From NCBI GenBank assembly GCA_035529405.1, contig DATKWV010000194.1, positions 1 to 10,821 on the forward strand: 10,821 bases of DNA, written 5' to 3'. Under the pieces are notes generated by a model that was not told where the DNA came from, searched no databases, and worked only from the letters and a program-made list of their open reading frames with translations. The position numbers and the translations under genes were made by a program. Position 1 is the stretch's first letter. Each line of letters opens with the position of its first letter. Shown one piece after another: positions 5,930 to 10,821 of the stretch. This stretch comes from DATKWV01 sp035529405 (GTDB lineage Bacteria > Planctomycetota > Phycisphaerae > Sedimentisphaerales > Anaerobacaceae).

Positions 5930-5965
5930 ATTCCTGCAAAGGCAGAAAACAGGAATCGATTTTTT
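5930..5965 (+). terminator. Hairpin with T-run, terminator-like or REP-like element
   Basis: ATTCCTG (5930-5936) pairs with CAGGAAT (5950-5956) across a 13-nt loop, and six Ts follow at 5960-5965. The phrase GTCATTCCTGC...CAGGAATC also resembles a common dispersed REP-like repeat. The stem is AT-rich and short, so termination would be partial at most. If it works, it would reduce read-through from pfp into the transporter. Confidence 0.35.
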
Positions 5966-5972
5966 AACTTCA

Positions 5973-6003
5973 GGCACTTTAGTACACTTTAGGCACTCTT
6001 TAG
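5973..6003. repeat. Degenerate CACTTTAG direct repeats before the transporter
   Basis: CACTTTAG occurs at 5975-5982 and 5985-5992, with a third, interrupted copy CACTCTTTAG at 5994-6003. The last copy ends 2 nt before the transporter ATG, so the translation initiation region is built of repeat DNA and has no clear ribosome site. Confidence 0.55.
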
Positions 6004-6005
6004 AT

Positions 6006-7706
6006 ATGGCACTGCATTCGGCCGACCTCTGTGTTCTGGTACTTTACCTGATTGGTATAACTGCTGTCGGCGTTTGGACGGCGAGGAAAATAAAAAACAT
6101 CGCTGACTTCTGTATGCCTCGCAGGTTTGGCAAGGCGATGATGATTATGCACTCCTTCGGCACCGGTACACATTCCGACCAGGCTGTCAGCGTTGCTTCA
6201 AAAAGTTTCACTAACGGCCTGTCAGGAATCTGGTATCAATGGTTGTGGCTGTTCGCCACTCCCTTCTACTGGCTGATAGCACCGGTAATGAGGCGATTTC
6301 GGGCCATAACCACCGCCGACGTGTTCGAGGCCAGATTCAATGTCAGCGTTGCAATGTTATATGCCGTTGTAGGCATGCTGAATCTTGCGGTCAATATAGG
6401 CGTTATGCTCAAAGGCTCCGGCGCAATTATCCAGGCAAGTACCCGTGGTTTTATTTCTTCCGACATCGCTATCGCGGCAATGACTGTAATGTTCGTAGCT
6501 TACGGAATCGCCGGAGGGCTTTCCGCTGCCATTATCACCGACTTTATCCAGGGCATTTTAACCATTATTTTTTCTGTTATGCTGCTGCCGTTTGTTCTAA
6601 GTGCCGTAGGCGGACTGCAGGGCATACACGAATCGATAAAGGACCCCGGAATGCTGTCGCTTGTTGCTCCTTCTGAAATTGGCTTTTTCTACATTGCCGT
6701 GATAGCTTTCAACGGTCTTGTTGGTATTGTGACCCAGCCGCACACCATGGGCAATTGCGCAGCCGGGACCACGGAAATGGAAGGACGTGTCGGCTGGATG
6801 TTCGGCAATCTCATCAAGCGGTTGTGCACCATAGCCTGGTCTCTGACCGGCCTTGGCGCGGTAGTTTACTTTGCCGGCCGAGCCGTCGAACCAGACCACA
6901 TGTTCGGGCTGCTGGCGGCGGATTTTCTGCCGAGGCTTCTGCCCGGCGTACTGGGCGTTTTCCTGGCAGCGGTCCTTGCCTCGGTGATGAGTTCGTGCGA
7001 CTCGTTTATGGTCGCCTCATCGGCTTTGTTCACACAAAACATCTACAAACGCCTGATAGGCCGCGGAACCGAAAGACATTACGTTTTGGTTGCCAGAGTT
7101 GCCTCATTGGTGATAGTTGCCTTCGGCGTCGGGTTTGCTTATTGGCTGCCGGACGTCGTGGCGGGGCTGGAAATCTTCTGGAAAATTTCACCGATGATGG
7201 GCATTGCATTCTGGCTGGGACTTTTCTGGAGGCGAACGACGCCGGCCGGTGCCTGGGCGGGGACCCTCACCGGCTTTGCGGTCTGGTGGCTGACGACCCA
7301 GCAATTTTTTATTTCGTTTCTGGCTGATTGGCCGGCGGCACAATCTTTAAGGTTCGTAATTGAAAAAAATACGGGAACAGAAATTTACCTGCCCTGGCAA
7401 ATGGTTTTTTATCTAAGTGCCGGCTTGATTGCCGCCATTGCGGTAAGTCTGCTGACCAAAGCCGTCGCCTGCGACAAGCTCGATATTTTTTATGCACTTG
7501 TGCGAACACCGGTCAGACCTGGTGAAAAGTTACTCGCCCCTTGTTCTTTGCCGGCTGATGCGGTTGTTCCTGAAAAGCGAAATCTGCTGCCGTGGACCAG
7601 CCTGGAAATACCGGTTCCGTCGCTTGTGGGCATACTCGGATTCATAGTCGGCTGGGGATGCGTGGCGGTCATCATTTACTCGGTTTATTTAATCGCGAGT
7701 GCCTGA
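6006..7706 (+). CDS. Sodium/solute symporter (SSS family), probable sugar-acid importer
   Basis: The 566-residue inner-membrane protein has about 13 predicted hydrophobic segments, the usual SSS size and topology. GGLSAAIITDFIQG (170-183) matches the conserved GGL-A-TD-IQG signature. ASVMSSCDSFMVASSALFTQNIY (325-347) is the helix whose paired Ser residues (329-330) help form the Na2 sodium site in vSGLT. The ATG at 6006 begins a normal first membrane segment. An in-frame TTG/GTG start near 5925 would add residues encoded by repeat DNA and is rejected. No strong ribosome site is visible. The stop is 1 nt before the uxaE ATG, so the two genes are almost certainly cotranscribed. Co-occurrence with uxaE suggests a hexuronate or related sugar acid as substrate, but the sequence itself does not show the substrate. 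Confidence 0.88.
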   Translation: MALHSADLCVLVLYLIGITAVGVWTARKIKNIADFCMPRRFGKAMMIMHSFGTGTHSDQAVSVASKSFTNGLSGIWYQWLWLFATPFYWLIAPVMRRFRAITTADVFEARFNVSVAMLYAVVGMLNLAVNIGVMLKGSGAIIQASTRGFISSDIAIAAMTVMFVAYGIAGGLSAAIITDFIQGILTIIFSVMLLPFVLSAVGGLQGIHESIKDPGMLSLVAPSEIGFFYIAVIAFNGLVGIVTQPHTMGNCAAGTTEMEGRVGWMFGNLIKRLCTIAWSLTGLGAVVYFAGRAVEPDHMFGLLAADFLPRLLPGVLGVFLAAVLASVMSSCDSFMVASSALFTQNIYKRLIGRGTERHYVLVARVASLVIVAFGVGFAYWLPDVVAGLEIFWKISPMMGIAFWLGLFWRRTTPAGAWAGTLTGFAVWWLTTQQFFISFLADWPAAQSLRFVIEKNTGTEIYLPWQMVFYLSAGLIAAIAVSLLTKAVACDKLDIFYALVRTPVRPGEKLLAPCSLPADAVVPEKRNLLPWTSLEIPVPSLVGILGFIVGWGCVAVIIYSVYLIASA

Positions 7707-7707
7707 C

Positions 7708-9240
7708 ATGAAAAACTTCGGTGAACTTCTTAAAGGCCCCAATCAGCTCTCAAAGGCTGTCGGTGACTTAACCGGCCTGCGTGTCTATCCCGAATCGGTA
7801 TCGGTCGCCGCAGAGATGTTTTTCGCCCTGGCGCGCAAGGGTATAGAAAAGCGGCTGATAATTCTTTTTGAAAATGCCCGCAAAGCTGCTGATTTCACAG
7901 GCCGGCATAACAGCATATCGATTGATGGTGTGCAAGCCACTATTGTGATTTGCCCTCTAAACCATCACAACGCTGTGGGCATTCGCGGGCATTTGCCGTT
8001 TACCAGGCCGGTTACTGTGGGCGTTAAAAAGTCAATCGGCACCGGTGACAGGCTCGGTATCTCCACGCCGGGCCACGTGCTTGCGGTAAGAAAAGGCACG
8101 ATGCAGCCGGTTTTCTGTCAGCAATCCATACGAGAGATGTCCCGTACACATCGAACAGCCCAACAGGTTATGGACTCGGCCTGCTGGGGCGTGCTGCAGG
8201 CCGGCTGGCGCGGCGGATTCGGTGCCGATGCCGACCATTTGAAAACAACCGACGATATAGATACCTGTTTCAAGAAGGGTTTTACCCTGTACACTGTTGA
8301 CCCCTCCGACCACATCGAAGATGCCGCTGACAGTGACTCCGGACAGAAGCTCCGAGCCGGATTCGAGGCCCTGCCGTGGGACATTCTGCAGTCGAATTGT
8401 AATGATTGCATAACTGCTTATGCGGATAAAAAATTCAAAATCCCCGGCCTGTCAATTACGATAACCAACAAGGATTTGCTGCAGATAGCGGTTAAATGCG
8501 GCAAAGCAATCGCACACATCTTAATTATGTTCGAGCATTTGAAAAACAGATTCGCAAAGGGGAAATTTGAGCTTGAAATTTCCATTGACGAAACCGCTGT
8601 GCCAACGTCCGCTGCCCAGCACTATTACCTGGCTTCGGAACTGAAGCGTCTCGGCGTGGAGTGGGTAAGTCTGGCGCCCCATTTTGTCGGGCGCTTCGAA
8701 AAAGGTGTGGACTATATCGGCGACCTTGACGCATTCAGGGACAGGTTTGCAAAGCACATCGCCGTCGCCAGGCACTTCGGCCCATACAAAATCAGCTTAC
8801 ATTCGGCAAGCGACAAATTCAGCATATATCCGATTGCCGCTGAGCTGGGCCGAGAGCTTGTCCACGTAAAAACCGCCGGCACAAGCTACGTTGAGGCACT
8901 GCGGGTTATCGCGGAAATTGACCCGCAACTGTTTCGCCGGATACTTGCGTTTGCAAAGGAGCAGTATGCGCACGATAAGGCCACTTATAATGTAAGCGCA
9001 AGCCTTGAAAGAATGCCGGCTGTTGAAAATCTAAAAGACCAACAATTGCCGGCTGTTCTGGATGACTTTCATATCCGGCAGCTTTGTCATGTAACCTTCG
9101 GCTCGGTTCTGACGGCAAAGAAAGACGACACCGGATTTCTTTTCTACGACCCTCTTATGATGGCATTGCGGCAAAACGAACAGCTTTACTATAAAGTCCT
9201 TGAAGAACATATCGGAAAACATATAATGCCATTTGCATAA
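7708..9240 (+). CDS. uxaE: Tagaturonate/fructuronate C4-epimerase (UxaE family)
   Basis: The 510-residue product matches the UxaE family, which interconverts D-tagaturonate and D-fructuronate and so lets galacturonate enter the fructuronate branch without the UxaB/UxaA steps. It is predicted cytoplasmic and metal-dependent. Recognised segments are GTGDRLGISTPGH (111-123), QQSIREMSRTHRT (138-150), FGADADHLKT (171-180), ISIDET (291-296), SLAPHFVGRFEKGVDYIGD (321-339), SLHSASDKFSIYP (363-375), HVKTAGTSY (386-394) and a C-terminal RQLCHVTFGSVL. The conserved acidic residues and histidines in these blocks are candidates for metal and substrate binding. The ATG at 7708, 1 nt after the transporter stop, is chosen. 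A GTG at 7699 would add three residues and overlap the transporter by 8 nt. GAG at 7697-7699 is a weak ribosome site for the ATG. Confidence 0.87.
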   Translation: MKNFGELLKGPNQLSKAVGDLTGLRVYPESVSVAAEMFFALARKGIEKRLIILFENARKAADFTGRHNSISIDGVQATIVICPLNHHNAVGIRGHLPFTRPVTVGVKKSIGTGDRLGISTPGHVLAVRKGTMQPVFCQQSIREMSRTHRTAQQVMDSACWGVLQAGWRGGFGADADHLKTTDDIDTCFKKGFTLYTVDPSDHIEDAADSDSGQKLRAGFEALPWDILQSNCNDCITAYADKKFKIPGLSITITNKDLLQIAVKCGKAIAHILIMFEHLKNRFAKGKFELEISIDETAVPTSAAQHYYLASELKRLGVEWVSLAPHFVGRFEKGVDYIGDLDAFRDRFAKHIAVARHFGPYKISLHSASDKFSIYPIAAELGRELVHVKTAGTSYVEALRVIAEIDPQLFRRILAFAKEQYAHDKATYNVSASLERMPAVENLKDQQLPAVLDDFHIRQLCHVTFGSVLTAKKDDTGFLFYDPLMMALRQNEQLYYKVLEEHIGKHIMPFA

Positions 9241-9290
9241 AGCGGTTCTATTTCGACCAATAAGTAACTTATCTAAAAACAAGGGAAAAG

Positions 9291-10202
9291 ATGCCCGATA
9301 TTGACCCACAAAAACCGCTGAGGGATTTTAAGCCCCGGAACAAATTCTTTGTCGGTATAGACTCGGATGGCTGTGTATTTGACACTATGGGCATTAAACA
9401 GAGGGAGTGTTTCTGTCCGTGGATGATTGGCTATTTCGGTTTGCAGCCGGTAGCGCTGGCCGCCCGTGAATGCAAGGAATTTGCGGATTTGTTTTCCAAA
9501 ACGCGCGGCGCCAACCGGCACAAAACAATCAAGCTGATTCTAAGTAAGCTGCTGCCTTCGCATCCGATGGTCAGGGCGAGACATTTCGAGGTTCCGCAGT
9601 TTGCGCATTATTTCGCCTGGGTGGATGACCCGAACAGCGTACTGAGCAACGAAGGTCTTGAAAAGGCCGTGGCCGCCGCTTGTGAACCTGCTGCAAAAAA
9701 GGAGTTGCAGAATGCCCTCGACTGGAGCCGCCAGGTTAACATTGCCATAAAACAGATTGTCAGGGATATGCCGCCGTTTCCGTTTGTTCGGGAAAGCCTG
9801 CAAAAAATCTCAGCCGTCGCCGATGCGATTGTCGTCTCCCAGACACCCACCGAAGCCCTCAGGCGCGAGTGGCGGGAACACGACATCGACAAATACGTAC
9901 AAATCATCGCAGGCCAGGAAATGGGAACAAAGACTCAGCACCTTGCCCTCGCTGCAAACGGCAAATATCCTGCGGAAAATACTCTTATGCTGGGCGATGC
10001 ACCCGGCGACCTGAAAGCCGCCAGGGCAAACAACTGTCTTTTTTTTCCCGTGAATCCCGGCAGCGAGGGAAAATCCTGGCAGCGGTTTCTTGAAGAGGCC
10101 TTTGACAAATTCATTGCCGGCCGATACGCTGGACAATACCAGCAGCAGTTAATTGAAGAATTTGAAAAACTGCTTCCCGATAGCCCACCCTGGGAAAAGT
10201 AA
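9291..10202 (+). CDS. HAD-superfamily hydrolase, probable phosphatase
   Basis: The 303-residue cytoplasmic protein carries all four HAD motifs. Motif I is GIDSDGCVFDT, with nucleophile Asp24 and acid/base Asp26. Motif II is VVSQT (Ser183). Motif III is the Lys in GTKTQHL (Lys214). Motif IV is LGDAPGD (Asp236, Asp240). About 155 residues separate motifs I and II, a large mostly helical cap of the C1 type that would select the substrate. The DxD pattern predicts a phosphohydrolase. The start is supported by AGGG (9282-9285), 5 nt before the ATG. It lies 50 nt after uxaE and 53 nt before the LarA-type gene, so it belongs to the hexuronate operon. A sugar phosphate or sugar-acid phosphate substrate is an inference from that position. 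I do not recognise a specific subfamily. Confidence 0.85.
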   Translation: MPDIDPQKPLRDFKPRNKFFVGIDSDGCVFDTMGIKQRECFCPWMIGYFGLQPVALAARECKEFADLFSKTRGANRHKTIKLILSKLLPSHPMVRARHFEVPQFAHYFAWVDDPNSVLSNEGLEKAVAAACEPAAKKELQNALDWSRQVNIAIKQIVRDMPPFPFVRESLQKISAVADAIVVSQTPTEALRREWREHDIDKYVQIIAGQEMGTKTQHLALAANGKYPAENTLMLGDAPGDLKAARANNCLFFPVNPGSEGKSWQRFLEEAFDKFIAGRYAGQYQQQLIEEFEKLLPDSPPWEK

Positions 10203-10255
10203 ACCACAATCTGTTATTTAGCCCCCGAAATTTATTTGGGAGTGTTGCCTGAAAA

Positions 10256-10821
10256 ATGCTGATTGAACGACAGAATAAAGACGGTTTTCTCGATGACAGC
10301 ATTGTTGAGAATGCCCTTGCAGAGTTCTTTTCTGAAAATGATTATACCGGCAAGCGCGTTCTGACACTTATTCCCGACAATACGCGTTCCGGCCCTGTAG
10401 GCAGGATATTCAAGAGCATCTTTGACTGCATCGGACAAAAGGCAAAGGCCCTCGATTGCCTGGTGGCCCTGGGTACACATCAGCCGCTCAGCCAAGAGCA
10501 AATATGCAAAAGACTCGATATTACCGCCGGGCAGCGAACCGGCAAGTATGCGTGCGTAAAATTCTTCAATCACGAATGGAACAAACCTGAAACGTTTACC
10601 AGCGTCGGTAAAATCTCCGCAGAGGAAATTGAGCGGTTGACCGCCGGCCTGTTTTGCCGGGAGGTTGACGTTGCCATAAACAGGCTGATTTTCGACTACG
10701 ATGAACTTTTTATTTTAGGGCCTGTTTTCCCGCACGAGGTGGTGGGTTTTTCGGGCGGCCACAAGTACATATTCCCCGGAATAGCCGGCAGTGAAATCAT
10801 AAATTTTTTTCACTGGCTCGG
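10256..10821 (+). CDS. larA: LarA-type nickel-pincer racemase/epimerase, 5' part (runs off the window)
   Basis: The first 188 codons of a LarA-family enzyme. Members carry a nickel-pincer nucleotide bound to a lysine and invert the C2 carbon of 2-hydroxy acids by hydride transfer. The DNTR motif (41-44) matches the family's DxTR segment and GTHQPL contains His75, the equivalent of catalytic His108. PHEVVGFSGGHK holds His160 and Lys170, ten residues apart, as are His174 and Lys184 in the L. plantarum lactate racemase. His186 follows 16 residues later, the spacing of nickel ligand His200. All key residues visible so far are therefore present. The ATG at 10256 is the first start after an in-frame TGA at 10250. 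GGGAG (10238-10242) is 13 nt away, farther than ideal. The substrate is unlikely to be simply lactate given uxaE and a sugar-acid-type transporter upstream. Some LarA homologues are known to act on malate or D-gluconate, and an aldonate is a reasonable guess. Confidence 0.9.
   Translation, partial: MLIERQNKDGFLDDSIVENALAEFFSENDYTGKRVLTLIPDNTRSGPVGRIFKSIFDCIGQKAKALDCLVALGTHQPLSQEQICKRLDITAGQRTGKYACVKFFNHEWNKPETFTSVGKISAEEIERLTAGLFCREVDVAINRLIFDYDELFILGPVFPHEVVGFSGGHKYIFPGIAGSEIINFFHWL

Noticed and set aside
5925..6005. Upstream in-frame start for the transporter
   Set aside because: It would add 27 residues encoded by the hairpin and CACTTTAG repeats, unlike any symporter N-terminus; the ATG at 6006 gives a normal first membrane helix.
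10211..10245. CCCGAAAT...ATTTGGG hairpin between the HAD and larA genes as a terminator
   Set aside because: The stem has a bulged G and only a 2-nt loop in the best pairing, and there is no T-run; the genes are probably cotranscribed.

Overview
This looks like chromosomal DNA from an anaerobic member of the Planctomycetota, most likely class Phycisphaerae. That placement is an inference. It rests on the short dispersed repeats (runs of TGGTTAAT/TGGTAAT units, GATNCTT heptamers, and minus-strand segments that would read KQTQF or QNKPN), which I associate with that group, together with a PPi-type phosphofructokinase and a UxaE-type hexuronate epimerase. No marker gene in the window proves the lineage.

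Layout. Bases 1-404 are AT-rich and hold only a short, doubtful ORF. Bases 478-2223 encode a Tat-exported gamma-glutamyltranspeptidase on the plus strand. A minus-strand unit converges on it. Read 5' to 3' this unit is: a well-formed promoter (3592-3564), tRNA-Thr(CGT) (3550-3479), a small conserved-looking protein (3450-3205), an apparently collapsed nucleotidyltransferase remnant (3212-3078) and larE (3063-2239). Bases 3551-4153 carry no convincing gene and are packed with short dispersed and tandem repeats. A truncated HNH-endonuclease-like gene lies at 4360-4154 on the minus strand, followed by the leader of the main plus-strand operon.

The main operon runs from 4630 to beyond the right edge: PPi-dependent phosphofructokinase (pfp), a sodium/solute symporter, tagaturonate/fructuronate epimerase (uxaE), a HAD-family phosphatase-like protein, and the first 188 codons of a LarA-type nickel-pincer racemase/epimerase. 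The symporter and uxaE are separated by 1 nt, and the later genes by about 50 nt.

How the genes fit together. UxaE places the operon in hexuronate (galacturonate) breakdown, with the symporter as the probable importer. LarA enzymes invert the alpha-hydroxyl carbon of 2-hydroxy acids using the nickel-pincer nucleotide, and LarE supplies sulfur for that cofactor. Finding larA directly behind uxaE, with larE about 7 kb away, suggests a sugar-acid C2-epimerase rather than a lactate racemase. This is the most interesting hypothesis in the window. LarB and LarC, and the usual hexuronate genes (uxaC, uxuA/B, kdgK/A), are not present here and would have to lie elsewhere.
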